The notes below the pieces were generated by a model. That model made no database searches. It was not told the DNA's origin and saw only the letters and a list, made by a program, of their open reading frames with translations. From contig NZ_FOYZ01000011.1 of NCBI RefSeq assembly GCF_900112775.1, positions 110,561-174,560 of the forward strand: DNA of 64,000 nt, in the 5' to 3' direction. Shown in pieces: positions 9,322-19,920 of the stretch. Within the stretch, counting starts at the first letter, position 1, and each line of letters starts with the position of its first letter. The DNA is from Anaeromicropila populeti (GTDB lineage Bacteria > Bacillota > Clostridia > Lachnospirales > Lachnospiraceae). The position numbers and the translations under genes are program-made.

Positions 9322-10152
9322 ATGAAGTTAAAAAGAATAATAGTAAAGACCACATTATTTTTTGGTCTGGTTATATGGACTGTATTAGTGACAGATTGTT
9401 TACAGTTTTATGAAAAAGCAGATGATATAGAGCGATTTCGCGTACTACATATGGAAAAAGATGCTTTGGCAGAATACGATACCGCTTATCAATATGGCAG
9501 TCCAATATTTATGCAAAAGCTTACAGAAAGAATGTTGTCGGGATCTTTTTGTCTGGCATCAGAAAATGAATCAGTACCCACTTCTTTCTTCTACCAGTAT
9601 GGACCATGTAAAGCTGTTTATAAAAAATATTTAAATATGTATACAATAATTTTGTCTGATATTAAATATTTTCCTGTGCCAGAAGATATTACAGGGAAAG
9701 CGACTACGAATTTTGAGGATTCCTGGCTAGGAGAAAGAACGTATGGAGGAAAAAGACAGCACGAAGGCACCGATATTATGGCAAGCAATAACTTGAGAGG
9801 GTATTTCCCAGTAATCAGTATGACAGATGGAGTGGTAGAAAAGAAAGGGTGGCTGGAACAGGGAGGTTACCGGATTGGAATAAGAAGTCCTGCTGGCGCC
9901 TATTTTTATTATGCACATTTGTACCGGTATGAGGATGGCATTGATACAGGGGATACGGTAAAAGCCGGGCAGGTAATTGGCTATATGGGTGATAGCGGCT
10001 ACAGTAAGGTAGAAGGTACAGTTGGTAAGTTTGATGTACACCTTCACTTGGGAATATATATTGATTACCAAGGGGAAGAAATGAGTGTAAATCCCTACTT
10101 TCTTTTAAAATATTTTGAGGGGAAAAAGAAAAAATTTTATAACAAATCTTGA
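9322..10152 (+). CDS. M23 family (LytM-type) metallopeptidase
   Basis: A membrane-anchored peptidoglycan endopeptidase of the lysostaphin/LytM fold. An N-terminal hydrophobic helix (residues 6-24) exports or anchors it. The zinc ligands are visible as HEGTD (His-x3-Asp) and the HLHLG motif near the end; YYAHL lies between them. ATG 9322 is favoured over ATG 9316 because GGAG at 9311-9314 then has a seven-base spacing. The protein stands alone between terminators and a synthetase gene. Sporulation Q-type M23 proteins have a similar length, so a role in spore or vegetative wall turnover cannot be decided. Confidence 0.88.
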   Translation: MKLKRIIVKTTLFFGLVIWTVLVTDCLQFYEKADDIERFRVLHMEKDALAEYDTAYQYGSPIFMQKLTERMLSGSFCLASENESVPTSFFYQYGPCKAVYKKYLNMYTIILSDIKYFPVPEDITGKATTNFEDSWLGERTYGGKRQHEGTDIMASNNLRGYFPVISMTDGVVEKKGWLEQGGYRIGIRSPAGAYFYYAHLYRYEDGIDTGDTVKAGQVIGYMGDSGYSKVEGTVGKFDVHLHLGIYIDYQGEEMSVNPYFLLKYFEGKKKKFYNKS

Positions 10153-10202
10153 CCACATATGATATAATGGTTTTGTATGCGTTAAATTGAGGAGAGGTTA
10201 TT

Positions 10203-11006
10203 ATGGAAATACAATTATGGAGAGAAATATTAGATCCTTACGTATTAGCAGTTGATGAAATGGTTGTAAAGTTTAATCATATTATTAATGAATACCGTAA
10301 TGCGGGCGGGTATTCTCCAATAGAACAAGTTAACGGAAGAGTAAAAACAATTTCAAGTATTTTAGAAAAAGCTCAGAAAAAAAATATTTCTTTAGAGGAT
10401 ATAGAGGATAAAATCGACGATATTGCTGGAATACGTATTATCTGTCAGTTTGTAGAGGATATTAATAAGGTTGTGGATTTGATTAAGAGCAGAAATGACA
10501 TGGAAATAAAAAGTGAGAAAGACTATATTAATAACCGGAAAGAAAGCGGTTACCGCAGTTATCATATGATTGTGTTTTATACCATCCAGACCTTGCGGGG
10601 ACCAAAGACGATTAAGGCAGAAATTCAGATTCGTACCTTAGCAATGAATTTCTGGGCTACAGTGGAGCATTCCCTGCAATACAAGTATAAAGAAAACATG
10701 CCGGCGCATATTAGAGAACGATTATTAACGGCTTCAGAAGCAATTATTGTATTAGATCAGGAAATGTCTTCGGTGCGCGGAGAAATTATGGATGCACAGA
10801 ATTCTTTCCGTATTAAGGCTAATATTGTAGCAGATATACTGACGAATATTCAAAATCTTTATAAGGTTGCGAATAAACGTGAGGTTGTTAAAATACAGAC
10901 AGAATTCTTTAAAATTTATAAAGAAGGAGACTTGGCCCAGTTAGAGCGGTTCAATAAGGAACTGGATATTATTTCAGAAGGATATCGGGCACAGAGTTTG
11001 AAATAG
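10203..11006 (+). CDS. Small alarmone synthetase (RelQ/YjbM type)
   Basis: A single-domain (p)ppGpp synthetase of 267 residues with the RelA/SpoT catalytic domain and no hydrolase or regulatory TGS/ACT domains. Recognisable elements are DIAGIRIICQF, ESGYRSYHMIV and the EIQIRTLAMNFWATVEH motif with the conserved Glu and His of the synthetase site. These proteins form tetramers and respond to stress mainly through transcription. The ribosome site GAGGAGAGG is good. The gene begins a run of RNA-related genes. Confidence 0.93.
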   Translation: MEIQLWREILDPYVLAVDEMVVKFNHIINEYRNAGGYSPIEQVNGRVKTISSILEKAQKKNISLEDIEDKIDDIAGIRIICQFVEDINKVVDLIKSRNDMEIKSEKDYINNRKESGYRSYHMIVFYTIQTLRGPKTIKAEIQIRTLAMNFWATVEHSLQYKYKENMPAHIRERLLTASEAIIVLDQEMSSVRGEIMDAQNSFRIKANIVADILTNIQNLYKVANKREVVKIQTEFFKIYKEGDLAQLERFNKELDIISEGYRAQSLK

Positions 11007-11035
11007 AAAGGAATGTTTGAAAAGGAGAGCAGATT

Positions 11036-12400
11036 TTGAAGTTACCACAGAGCTATTTAGACAGAATGAATACATTACTTGGGGAGGAATTTGAAGATTA
11101 TTTAGACAGTTTTTCAAAGCCTTCCTATGCCGGACTTCGTGTCAATACATTAAAAATTACAAAAGAGGATTTTGAAAAGATTAGCCCCTTTGCTTTAGAA
11201 CCAGTTCCATGGATTCAGAATGGATTTTATTATAACAAAAAAGAACAGCCAGGGAAGCATCCCTTTTATTATGGCGGACTTTATTATATTCAAGAACCTA
11301 GTGCTATGACGCCAGCCTCTCTGCTGCCAGTAGAACCTGGTGACAAGGTGCTGGATCTGTGTGCTGCACCAGGTGGTAAAAGTACCGAGTTGGCAGCTAA
11401 GCTGCAAGGGCAGGGTGTCCTTATTTCAAATGATATTTCCAGTTCCCGGGCAAAAGCATTGTTGAAAAATATTGAAGTGTTCGGCGTGACAAATGGTGCT
11501 GTGCTCAGTGAATCGCCTGAACGGCTGTGTAAAGTGTTTCCTGAATACTTTGATAAAATTTTAATTGATGCTCCTTGCTCAGGAGAGGGAATGTTTCGAA
11601 AAGATCCAGCTATCATAAAGAGTTGGGAAAAGCAAGGGCCGGAATTTTTTCACAAGATTCAGCTGTCTATTTTAGATGCAGCTGTAAAAATGCTGAAACC
11701 AGGAGGAACTATGCTATATTCCACCTGTACCTTTTCACCTTTAGAAAATGAAGGAAGTATTGAGTATCTTTTGAAAAACTATCCTGATTTTCAGGTAGAA
11801 GAAATCCCTTTTCGAGATGGATTTGACAAGGGACGACCTGAATGGATTTTGAGTGAAAGAAAAGAATTAGAGAAGACGGTTCGGCTATGGCCACATAAAA
11901 TAAAAGGCGAGGGTCATTTTATTGCGATGGTGCGTAAAGATGGCGGACAAGATGTTTCTGTCAAAAGAGAAGTGATTCGCAAGGAAAAGTGTCCAAAGCA
12001 ATTAGAGGATTTTTTTACACATGTAACGTGGAATATGAGGGACAGGCATTATGAGATATTTGGAGAAAAGGTGTATTTAGTTCCAGATGCTATTCCAGAT
12101 TTAAAGGGAATGCGGATCTTAAGAAAAGGCCTTTATTTGGGAGAACTGAAAAAAGACCGCTTTGAGCCAGGTCAGTCACTGGCTATGGCGTTAAAAAAGG
12201 AAGAGTATGATCAATGTATTAATTTCAGCTGGACGGATATTAATTTAACCAAGTATCTAAAGGGTGAAACCATTGAAATTGAGGATGAGTCTTTGGCAGG
12301 CTGGCAGCTTTTATTAGTAGAGGGCTATCCAGTTGGCTGGGGTAAGGCTTCTAAGGGAAGACTGAAAAATAAATATCTGCCAGGCTGGAGGTTGTTTTAA
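11036..12400 (+). CDS. RsmF/RsmB-type rRNA cytosine-C5 methyltransferase
   Basis: An AdoMet-dependent m5C methyltransferase of the NOL1/NOP2/Sun family. The AdoMet loop is DLCAAPGGKSTELA, the first catalytic Cys lies in DAPCSGEGMFRKDP, and the second is in the TCTF segment. The C-terminal 150 residues match the extra domains of RsmF (YebU-like), including a PUA-like end with GWGKASKGRLKN. The start is TTG 11036 with AAGGAG at 11022-11027. The stop shares a base with the next ATG (TAATG), so the downstream pseudouridine synthase is coupled. Confidence 0.92.
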   Translation: MKLPQSYLDRMNTLLGEEFEDYLDSFSKPSYAGLRVNTLKITKEDFEKISPFALEPVPWIQNGFYYNKKEQPGKHPFYYGGLYYIQEPSAMTPASLLPVEPGDKVLDLCAAPGGKSTELAAKLQGQGVLISNDISSSRAKALLKNIEVFGVTNGAVLSESPERLCKVFPEYFDKILIDAPCSGEGMFRKDPAIIKSWEKQGPEFFHKIQLSILDAAVKMLKPGGTMLYSTCTFSPLENEGSIEYLLKNYPDFQVEEIPFRDGFDKGRPEWILSERKELEKTVRLWPHKIKGEGHFIAMVRKDGGQDVSVKREVIRKEKCPKQLEDFFTHVTWNMRDRHYEIFGEKVYLVPDAIPDLKGMRILRKGLYLGELKKDRFEPGQSLAMALKKEEYDQCINFSWTDINLTKYLKGETIEIEDESLAGWQLLLVEGYPVGWGKASKGRLKNKYLPGWRLF

Positions 12401-13116
12401 TGTCAAATATGAGACTGGATAAATTTCTGAGTGAAATGGGTTTTGGAACCAGGACTGAGGTAAAGCAGTTTATTAAGAAAAAATTTGTTAGTGTGAACGG
12501 CGAAATTGCAAGAAAACCAGAAATGAAAATAAATCCTCAGGAGGATCAGGTGTTATTTCAAGATGAAGTGGTAGCATACAAAAAGTTTGAATACATTATG
12601 CTGAACAAACCATCTGGGGTAGTGTCGGCAACGGAGGATAAGAGAGACAAAACGGTGATTGATCTGGTTGAGGATGCAGTACGGAAGGATTTATTTCCAG
12701 TGGGAAGATTGGATAAGGACACAGAAGGCTTACTACTATTAACAAATGATGGCATACTGGCGCATCAGCTGTTATCTCCGAAGAAGCATGTGAATAAAAT
12801 ATATTTTGCGAAAGTTCAGGGAGAAGTCACGGAAGAAGATGTTCAGCTTTTTGCCAAAGGATTTCAGGTAGAGGACGAATTTTTTGCAATGCCGTCAAAG
12901 CTTACGGTTTTAGAAAAGAACATGGTTTCCCAGGTGGAACTTACTATTGTTGAAGGGAAATTTCACCAGGTAAAGAGAATGTTTGCAGCAATTGGTAAAG
13001 AGGTTCTTTATTTAAAACGAATTCAAATGGGAAAATTATGCTTAGATGACACGCTTGCCTTAGGGGAATACCGTGAACTGACTCAAGAAGAACTTGATTT
13101 ATTAAAGGATAAATAG
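12400..13116 (+). CDS. RsuA/RluB-family rRNA pseudouridine synthase
   Basis: Has an N-terminal S4 RNA-binding domain (MRLDKFLSEMGFGTRTEVKQ) and the RsuA/RluB/E/F catalytic domain. The catalytic Asp lies in GRLDKDTEGLLLLTNDG, and EGKFHQVKRM is the second family signature. It isomerises a specific uridine in rRNA; the 238-residue length fits RsuA (16S), but the exact site cannot be read from sequence. It overlaps the methyltransferase gene by one base. Confidence 0.93.
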   Translation: MSNMRLDKFLSEMGFGTRTEVKQFIKKKFVSVNGEIARKPEMKINPQEDQVLFQDEVVAYKKFEYIMLNKPSGVVSATEDKRDKTVIDLVEDAVRKDLFPVGRLDKDTEGLLLLTNDGILAHQLLSPKKHVNKIYFAKVQGEVTEEDVQLFAKGFQVEDEFFAMPSKLTVLEKNMVSQVELTIVEGKFHQVKRMFAAIGKEVLYLKRIQMGKLCLDDTLALGEYRELTQEELDLLKDK

Positions 13117-13140
13117 GCATTTTATACAAGGGAGGGCAGC

Positions 13141-13797
13141 ATGTTAAAACAGATAGATGCAGTTATTTTTGATATGGATGGGACATTGATTGATTCCATG
13201 TGGATGTGGAAGGATATTGACATTGAATATTTAGGGCGTTATGGAATTAAACTTCCAGGAGATTTGCAAAAAAAGATTGAAGGCATGAGCTTTTCGGAAA
13301 CAGCAGTTTTTTTCAAAGAACATTTTAACATCCCTGATAGTGTGGACAAGATAAAGGATGACTGGAATCAGATGGCATGGGATAAGTATGAGAATGAAGT
13401 TCCTGTAAAAGAGGGAGTTTTTGATTTTCTCAGATATTTAAGAAAACAAAAGATTAAAACGGGTATTGCAACAAGTAATTCACTGGAGCTGACAGAACTG
13501 GTTTTAAAGAAAAGAGATTTGTTTTCGTATTTTGATGAAATACATACCTCTTGTGAGGTAGGAAAAGGTAAGCCAGCACCTGATATTTACCTGTTTGTAG
13601 CGAAAAAACTTGCTGTAAGACAACAGAACTGTCTTGTTTTTGAAGATGTGGTTCCAGGAATCATAGCAGGTAAAAGTGCTGGAATGAAGGTATGTGCCAT
13701 ATACGATGAATTTTCAAAGGCGGTAGAAGAAGAAAAGAAGAAGCTGTCTGACTATTACATTTCTTCTTTTCATGACTTAAAACAATACTATGAGTAA
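13141..13797 (+). CDS. HAD-superfamily phosphatase (beta-phosphoglucomutase-like)
   Basis: A subfamily I HAD hydrolase with nucleophile motif DMDGTLIDS, a helical cap, the conserved Thr/Ser in GIATSNS, and Lys with the acidic pair in [11 protein letters not shown] and VFEDVVPG. The helical cap places it with beta-phosphoglucomutase and small sugar-phosphate phosphatases. The substrate is not predictable. GGGAGGGC precedes the ATG. Its end overlaps the open frame of the YgiQ gene. Confidence 0.9.
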   Translation: MLKQIDAVIFDMDGTLIDSMWMWKDIDIEYLGRYGIKLPGDLQKKIEGMSFSETAVFFKEHFNIPDSVDKIKDDWNQMAWDKYENEVPVKEGVFDFLRYLRKQKIKTGIATSNSLELTELVLKKRDLFSYFDEIHTSCEVGKGKPAPDIYLFVAKKLAVRQQNCLVFEDVVPGIIAGKSAGMKVCAIYDEFSKAVEEEKKKLSDYYISSFHDLKQYYE

Positions 13798-13807
13798 AGA
13801 GGAAATT

Positions 13808-15715
13808 ATGAACTTAGATTTTTTACCAATATCCAGAGACGATATGAAAAAACGTGGATGGGAACAATTGGATTTTGTTTATATTATTGGGGATGCCTAT
13901 GTGGATCACCCATCGTTTGGGCCTGCCATTATCAGCCGTGTATTAGAAGCACATGGCTATAAGGTAGGAATTATTTCTCAGCCAGACTGGAAGAAGGAGT
14001 CCTCCATTCAGATACTGGGAACACCACGACTTGGCTTTTTGGTATGTGGAGGAAACATGGACACCATGGTAAACCATTATAGTGTTTCGAAAAAAAGAAG
14101 AAGTCAGGATGCTTATTCTCCTGGAGGGGTCATTGGAAAAAGACCAGATCGGGCTACGATTGTATACTGTAACTTAATCCGTAAGGTATATAAAAAAACA
14201 CCTGTCATAATTGGTGGAATTGAAGCCAGTCTGAGAAGGCTGGCACATTATGATTACTGGAGTGATAAAGTAAAACGTTCCATTTTACTGGATTCAGGGG
14301 CCGATTTGATTTCTTATGGTATGGGAGAACATTCCATAGTAGAGATAGCAGATGCATTACAGGCAGGAATCGATATTTTTGATATTACTTTTGTAAAAGG
14401 CACTGTGTACAAGGCGAAAAATCTGGAAACGGTATATGAACCAGTAATGCTGCCATCCTTTGACGAAATTACAGCCAGCAGAGAACAGTATGCAAAAAGC
14501 TTTTACCTGCAATATATAAATACGGATCCTTATACAGGAAAATGTTTGGCAGAACCCTATAAAGAGACGGAATATATTATTCAGAATCCACCATCGCCAC
14601 CCTTGTCCCAGCAGGAAATGGATGATGTTTATGCACTGCCGTATACAAGGGACTATCATCCAGTATATGAGCCGTTGGGAGGAATTCCAGCAATTAGTGA
14701 GTTGAAATATAGCCTTACCAGTAATAGAGGATGCTTTGGAGGATGCAGTTTTTGTGCATTAACCTTTCATCAGGGAAGAATTCTGCAAACCAGAAGCCAT
14801 GAGTCTATTGTTAAGGAAGCAGTACTATTAACAGAGGATAAAGATTTTAAAGGTTACATTAATGATGTGGGTGGTCCTACCGCTAATTTCAGACACCCTT
14901 CCTGTGAGAAGCAGCTGTCAAAGGGAGTTTGTACAAACAAACAATGCTTATTTCCTAAGCCATGTAAAAACCTTAAGATTGACCATAAAGATTACTTAAC
15001 TCTTTTAAGGCGTCTTAGAAACATTCCTAATGTAAAAAAAGTTTTTATCCGTTCTGGAATCCGATTTGATTATTTAATGGCAGATAAAGATGCTGTATTT
15101 ATGCGGGAGTTATGTGAGCATCATGTGAGCGGACAGCTTCGGGTTGCACCAGAGCATATTAGTGATTCCGTTCTTCAGTTGATGGGAAAGCCTGAAAATG
15201 CTGTTTATGAGAGCTTTCGTGAAGCATATAAACGGGTGAATGAGAAGGTGGATAAAAAACAGTTTATAGTACCTTATTTAATGTCCTCCCATCCAGGTTC
15301 TACATTAAAGGAAGCAATCGCATTGGCTGAATATATACGGGATTTGGGATATATGCCAGAGCAGGTTCAGGATTTTTATCCTACACCGTCTACCATTTCC
15401 ACTTGCATGTATTATACAGGACTTGATCCCAGGACGATGCAGAAGGTGTATGTACCAAAGAATCCACACGAAAAGCGGTTACAGCGTGCGTTAATTCAGT
15501 ACCGAGATCCAAAAAACTACGAATTAGTTGTGGAGGCATTGAGATTAGCTCATCGTACTGACTTAATTGGGTTCGACAAAAAATGTCTGATTCGTCCGAG
15601 AAAACTGGAGACTCAGCCTAAAGCGGAAGTAAGGAATTTTTCTGATAAGAATAAGAAAAAGAAGAAAACAATCCGCAGTACGCATGGGAAACCAAAGAAA
15701 AAGCAGAATAAGTAA
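13808..15715 (+). CDS. YgiQ family radical SAM protein
   Basis: A B12-binding-like N-terminal region ([20 protein letters not shown]) is followed by a radical SAM core with the cluster motif CFGGCSFCA and a Lys-rich C-terminal tail. The length and opening are typical of YgiQ/UPF0313, whose reaction remains undefined. Extra Cys residues (CEKQL, CTNKQC, FPKPCKN) in the middle are also typical and may hold further Fe-S ligands. ATG 13808 is preferred because AGAGGA at 13799-13804 is just upstream; ATG 13790 lies inside the HAD gene without a site. Confidence 0.92.
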   Translation: MNLDFLPISRDDMKKRGWEQLDFVYIIGDAYVDHPSFGPAIISRVLEAHGYKVGIISQPDWKKESSIQILGTPRLGFLVCGGNMDTMVNHYSVSKKRRSQDAYSPGGVIGKRPDRATIVYCNLIRKVYKKTPVIIGGIEASLRRLAHYDYWSDKVKRSILLDSGADLISYGMGEHSIVEIADALQAGIDIFDITFVKGTVYKAKNLETVYEPVMLPSFDEITASREQYAKSFYLQYINTDPYTGKCLAEPYKETEYIIQNPPSPPLSQQEMDDVYALPYTRDYHPVYEPLGGIPAISELKYSLTSNRGCFGGCSFCALTFHQGRILQTRSHESIVKEAVLLTEDKDFKGYINDVGGPTANFRHPSCEKQLSKGVCTNKQCLFPKPCKNLKIDHKDYLTLLRRLRNIPNVKKVFIRSGIRFDYLMADKDAVFMRELCEHHVSGQLRVAPEHISDSVLQLMGKPENAVYESFREAYKRVNEKVDKKQFIVPYLMSSHPGSTLKEAIALAEYIRDLGYMPEQVQDFYPTPSTISTCMYYTGLDPRTMQKVYVPKNPHEKRLQRALIQYRDPKNYELVVEALRLAHRTDLIGFDKKCLIRPRKLETQPKAEVRNFSDKNKKKKKTIRSTHGKPKKKQNK

Positions 15716-15729
15716 GGAAGTGTTAATAG

Positions 15730-16314
15730 ATGAGCGAAAAAGTATGGAAGAAAAAAGAGAAAGGTGAGCATGGCTTTATTTCCTATCGAAAGAGAAGGTA
15801 CCTGATAGCAATGGGAAGTTATGTTTTGACAGGATTAGGTATTTTTGTAATAGGACTGCTGACAAATCACATGTCTCCCAAAAATATGGGGAGTGTACTG
15901 GCAATGCTTATGTCACTGCCATTTGCAAAAGCAGCAGTAGGCTTTCTAATTCTTGCGCCTTATAAAGATGTTTCAGAGGAGAATTATAAGAAAATAGATG
16001 GTCTTTGTAAGCCAGGGGTTATGTTGTACTCGGATTTAGTATTTACTTCTACCGAAAAGGTTATGAATCTGTCCTTTTTGGCAGAAACAGATGGTACTGT
16101 GATTGGATTAGTGGGAAAACCAAATCAGAATGTCCAGTATATAGAAGAATACTTAGGAAAAGGCATCCGAAACTGGGGCTATAGCTATTCGTTCCGTTTA
16201 TACCAGGATGAAGGAGAATTTATTAAGGAAATGGGAAAGTTAGAGCCAAAAGATATACCAGTAGAGGAAAAAAAACAGGTGAAAGACTACTTAATGTCAT
16301 TAATTGTATGTTAG
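15730..16314 (+). CDS. Hypothetical membrane protein with two transmembrane helices
   Basis: I do not recognise this 194-residue protein. A very basic N-terminus (SYRKRRY) is followed by two hydrophobic segments at about residues 28-48 and 56-76, and then a soluble C-terminal domain of about 115 residues. It sits between the YgiQ gene and a pseudouridine synthase with short gaps, so it is probably cotranscribed with them. No enzyme motif is visible. Confidence 0.8.
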   Translation: MSEKVWKKKEKGEHGFISYRKRRYLIAMGSYVLTGLGIFVIGLLTNHMSPKNMGSVLAMLMSLPFAKAAVGFLILAPYKDVSEENYKKIDGLCKPGVMLYSDLVFTSTEKVMNLSFLAETDGTVIGLVGKPNQNVQYIEEYLGKGIRNWGYSYSFRLYQDEGEFIKEMGKLEPKDIPVEEKKQVKDYLMSLIVC

Positions 16315-16340
16315 CAATAAATAGAATTTGAGGAAATAGT

Positions 16341-17312
16341 ATGAGAGAAATTATTGTGGATAAAAATCAGGCAGGACAAAGACTGGATAAGCTTCTTCAA
16401 AAATACTTAAATGCAGCGCCCAAGAGTTTTTTGTATAAAATGCTCCGTAAAAAAAATATCACATTGAATGGGAAGAAGGCGGAAGGGTCAGAAAAATTAG
16501 TACAGAACGATTCAATCAAGTTCTTTATGGCCGAGGAGACTATTGAAAAATTTCGTCAGGCATCATGTGAAAGAAATATTATTTCTTGTTCCTCAGATTT
16601 TGAAATACTATATGAGGATGAGCATGTTCTTTTCATTAATAAAATGGCAGGAGTACTGTCACAAAAGGCACAGGTAGATGATATTTCCCTGACCGAACAG
16701 GTAATTGCCTATTTGCTTGGCACAGGGCAGCTGACACAAAAGGATTTGGAATTGTTTCATCCAGGACTTTGTAATCGTTTGGATCGAAACACAAGTGGCA
16801 TTATTATTGCAGGAAAATCACTGGCTGGCTTGCAGGAAATGGGAGCTATGCTTAAAAAGCGGGATATGGATAAATATTATTTATGCATTGTAAAAGGTAA
16901 GGTGACGGAAAGCACTAGTATTGAAGGCTACCTGGTTAAAAATCATAGTCATAACAAGGTTACGGTATCGGTAACACCTGCTGACGGTGCCGATTATATT
17001 AAAACCCAGTACACGCCTGTTAAATGTAGTGAATCGTTTACATTACTAAAGGTAAAGCTGATTACAGGACGTTCTCATCAGATTCGTGCACATTTGAAAA
17101 GCATTGGACATCCCATTATCGGTGATGGTAAGTATGGTGACGTTCCGACAAATAATATATTAAGAAAGCAATTCAAGTTGAAACATCAGTTATTACATTC
17201 TTATGAGGTTCACTTTCCAGAGATACAAGGAACGTTGGAGGGATTGTCTAATCAAACCATTACAGCAGAGGTTCCAGACTATTTTCAGGAATTAATAGAA
17301 CAATTATTGTAG
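16341..17312 (+). CDS. RluC/RluD-family pseudouridine synthase
   Basis: An S4 domain (residues 10-70, GQRLDKLLQKYLNAAPKSFL) is followed by the RluA-type catalytic domain with HPGLCNRLDRNTSGIIIAGK, which contains the catalytic Asp, and GRSHQIRAHLKSIGHPI. It should isomerise uridines in 23S rRNA. The pairing of S4 with the HRLD-type motif places it with RluC/RluD and not RsuA, so the window encodes two different pseudouridine synthase classes. It is 11 bases upstream of recU. Confidence 0.93.
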   Translation: MREIIVDKNQAGQRLDKLLQKYLNAAPKSFLYKMLRKKNITLNGKKAEGSEKLVQNDSIKFFMAEETIEKFRQASCERNIISCSSDFEILYEDEHVLFINKMAGVLSQKAQVDDISLTEQVIAYLLGTGQLTQKDLELFHPGLCNRLDRNTSGIIIAGKSLAGLQEMGAMLKKRDMDKYYLCIVKGKVTESTSIEGYLVKNHSHNKVTVSVTPADGADYIKTQYTPVKCSESFTLLKVKLITGRSHQIRAHLKSIGHPIIGDGKYGDVPTNNILRKQFKLKHQLLHSYEVHFPEIQGTLEGLSNQTITAEVPDYFQELIEQLL

Positions 17313-17322
17313 GAGGGATACT

Positions 17323-17859
17323 ATGCCATCTTGGAATTCCAGAGGCTTAAGAGGTTCCACATTAGAAGAACTGATAAATTTGACCAACACAAAGTACAGA
17401 GAAAACAAACTTGCACTGATTCAAAAAGTACCTACACCCATTAAGCCAATTAAAATTGATCAGGAAAACAGACATATTACATTAGCCTATTTTGAACAAA
17501 AGAGTACGGTGGATTATATTGGCGTGGTTCAAGGGATACCCATTTGTTTTGACGCAAAGGAGTGCGGGGTTGAAAGCTTTCCCATCCAAAACATACATGA
17601 ACACCAAATACAATTTATGACTGAGTTTGAAGCACAGAAGGGAATTGCGTTTATTTTAATCTATTTCTCAGGAAAAGATGTATTTTATTATTTACGCTTT
17701 AACAAGTTGTTGGAATTTTGGAACCGGGCACAGAACGGAGGAAGGAAAAGTTTTTTGTATCAGGAATTAGATCCCCATTATCAGATATCAGTCAATAATG
17801 GGGTTTTCGTGCATTATTTAGAGATGATAAATATGGACTTGCAGGAAAGAGAAGAATAG
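17323..17859 (+). CDS. recU: Holliday junction resolvase RecU
   Basis: RecU cuts four-way DNA junctions during recombination and chromosome segregation in Firmicutes. The protein has the nuclease-fold segments RGLRGSTLEELI, VDYIGVVQGIPICFDAKE (the Asp and the DAKE acidic site with Lys) and FPIQNIHEHQ. The 178-residue length is normal. In many Firmicutes recU pairs with a penicillin-binding protein gene, but here it ends a group of RNA-modification genes and is followed by the his genes. Confidence 0.92.
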   Translation: MPSWNSRGLRGSTLEELINLTNTKYRENKLALIQKVPTPIKPIKIDQENRHITLAYFEQKSTVDYIGVVQGIPICFDAKECGVESFPIQNIHEHQIQFMTEFEAQKGIAFILIYFSGKDVFYYLRFNKLLEFWNRAQNGGRKSFLYQELDPHYQISVNNGVFVHYLEMINMDLQEREE

Positions 17860-17936
17860 TATATAATGAGTTAAGATTTTTAATTGGTAGCGAATTATCA
17901 CGTTACTACTTTATCATACTAAACTGGAGGAAAATA

Positions 17937-19223
17937 ATGAGTTATTTAGTTTCAGAATCAGGATTTAATCATGGTCTTTTACATACTCCTGAAGGAGTCC
18001 GTGACATCTACAATGGCGAATGTGAGCAAAAGCTCCGCTTACAAGAAAGTATACACGATATTATAAAATTATACGGTTTTCGTGATATTCAAACACCAAC
18101 GTTTGAATTTTTTGATATATTTAATAAAGAGAGAGGGACTACTGCATCCAGGGAAATGTACAAATTTTTTGACCGTGAGGGAAATACATTAGTCCTTCGC
18201 CCGGATATTACACCATCAATAGCCAGATGTGTGGCAAAATATTATAAAGAGGAAGAACTTCCAATTCGGTTATGCTATCAGGGTAATACTTTTATAAACA
18301 ATACTAGTTATCAAGGAAAACTAAAGGAAACAACACAGCTTGGTACAGAATTGTTTAATGATGGTTCCTCTGACGCAGATGCAGAAATGATTGCATTGTT
18401 GGTAAATTGCCTGAAAAAAGCAGGATTAAAAGAATTTCAGGTGGAAATCGGCCATGCGGATTTCTTTTTAGGACTGTTAGAAGAAGCAGATTTTGATCAG
18501 GAAGAGGCAGAGCAGCTAAAGGTTCTTATTGAGAAAAAGAATTTATTTGGTGTGGAAGAATTGGTTTCAAGCAAGAAACTAGATGAAAATTTAAAAGAGC
18601 TAATTTTGAAACTACCAGATTTGTTTGGAAATCTGGATAATCTTCTTTACGCAAAAAAAATGATTAAAAATCAGCGTTCCGTACACGCTATTGAGCATTT
18701 GGAAAAGCTATATGCTATATTAGAGTTATATGGTTTTAGCGAATACATTACCTTTGATTTAGGAATGCTCAGCAAATACAATTATTATACAGGCATTATT
18801 TTCAGAGCATTATCTTATGGTTCTGGTGAAGCTATTGCAACAGGAGGAAGATACGATAACCTAGTAGAACAATTTGGAAAAAAGGCAAAGGCCATTGGTT
18901 TCGTAATTCTAATTGATCAGTTAATGACAGCTCTTTCCAGGCAGAAGGTATTAAATAAAGCATCGGCATCCAGTACGTTAATTTTGTATCACAGCCAGTA
19001 TCGAAAAATGGCAATTGATTTAGCAAATCATTTCCGAGGCAGCGGAATGAAGCTGCTTCTCATGCGTATGTCCAATGAGAAGGAAATGGTGGATTATGTT
19101 GACTACTGTAAGAGGCAAAGCATAGGCGGAATATTGCTGATGAAGGATGCAGATACCATTGAAGTAATCGATATTTCCAGTGGCGGAAAAAAAATCACCC
19201 AGATTAGTGAGATGCTAAGTTAA
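17937..19223 (+). CDS. hisZ: HisZ, ATP phosphoribosyltransferase regulatory subunit
   Basis: A histidyl-tRNA-synthetase paralogue that lacks tRNA charging and instead makes the short HisG active and histidine-sensitive. The class II synthetase-like motifs are RDIQTPTFEFFD, LRPDITPSIARC and the GGRYDNL segment. A full-length HisRS anticodon domain is not evident, which fits HisZ. It opens the his gene set. The 77-base gap from recU is too short for a histidine T-box leader, and I see only a TATAAT at about 17862-17867. Confidence 0.94.
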   Translation: MSYLVSESGFNHGLLHTPEGVRDIYNGECEQKLRLQESIHDIIKLYGFRDIQTPTFEFFDIFNKERGTTASREMYKFFDREGNTLVLRPDITPSIARCVAKYYKEEELPIRLCYQGNTFINNTSYQGKLKETTQLGTELFNDGSSDADAEMIALLVNCLKKAGLKEFQVEIGHADFFLGLLEEADFDQEEAEQLKVLIEKKNLFGVEELVSSKKLDENLKELILKLPDLFGNLDNLLYAKKMIKNQRSVHAIEHLEKLYAILELYGFSEYITFDLGMLSKYNYYTGIIFRALSYGSGEAIATGGRYDNLVEQFGKKAKAIGFVILIDQLMTALSRQKVLNKASASSTLILYHSQYRKMAIDLANHFRGSGMKLLLMRMSNEKEMVDYVDYCKRQSIGGILLMKDADTIEVIDISSGGKKITQISEMLS

Positions 19224-19251
19224 GTTTAACTTATGAGGAAGGATAGAGAGT

Positions 19252-19902
19252 ATGAATAGATATTTGACATTTGCCCTGGCAAAAGGAAGAATTGCAAAGA
19301 AAACTTTAAGCTACTTAGAAAAAATAGGAATCACCTGCGAGGAAATGAAAGATCCAGATTCCCGTAAATTGATTTTCAAAAATGAAGACTTAAAATTGAA
19401 ATTCTTTTTAGCAAAAGCAACAGATGTTCCCACCTACGTTGAGTATGGTGCTGCCGATATTGGAGTAGTAGGAAAAGACACTATTTTAGAAGAAGGAAGA
19501 AAAATGTATGAGGTACTGGATTTAGGAATGGCAAAATGCAGAATGTGTGTGGCAGGACCGCTGGAAGCTGAAAAGCTTCTGCATAGTGGTGAGCTAATCC
19601 GTGTTGCTACTAAATACCCTCATATTGCTAAAGATTATTTTTATAATAAGAAGCATCAGACAGTGGAGATTATAAAACTAAATGGTTCCATTGAACTTGC
19701 ACCAATTGTTGGATTATCAGAAGTAATTGTGGATATCGTGGAAACAGGTTCTACTCTTAAAGAAAATGGGCTTGTGGTTTTGGAAGAAATCTGCCCTTTG
19801 TCTGCCAGAATGGTTGTAAATGAAGTAAGTATGAAAATGGAACATGAACGGATTTCCAGTATTGTCAGAAATCTGAAGATGGTATTGGACGAAGCAAAAT
19901 AG
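19252..19902 (+). CDS. hisG: HisG, ATP phosphoribosyltransferase (short form)
   Basis: Catalyses the first step of histidine synthesis, joining ATP and PRPP. At 216 residues it is the short form without the C-terminal regulatory domain, so it needs HisZ, which is encoded directly upstream. Family signatures are LAKGRIAKK at the start, [12 protein letters not shown], and the PRPP-binding segment [22 protein letters not shown]. Confidence 0.96.
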   Translation: MNRYLTFALAKGRIAKKTLSYLEKIGITCEEMKDPDSRKLIFKNEDLKLKFFLAKATDVPTYVEYGAADIGVVGKDTILEEGRKMYEVLDLGMAKCRMCVAGPLEAEKLLHSGELIRVATKYPHIAKDYFYNKKHQTVEIIKLNGSIELAPIVGLSEVIVDIVETGSTLKENGLVVLEEICPLSARMVVNEVSMKMEHERISSIVRNLKMVLDEAK

Positions 19903-19920
19903 AATAGGAAGGAGCTTTTT

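Noticed and set aside
9815..10156. Minus-strand frames opposite the M23 gene
   Set aside because: The + strand has full M23 zinc motifs and a good start; the minus frames have no ribosome site or known motif.
17860..17936. Histidine T-box or attenuator leader before hisZ
   Set aside because: The gap is 77 bases, too short for a T-box, and I see no specifier loop or terminator.
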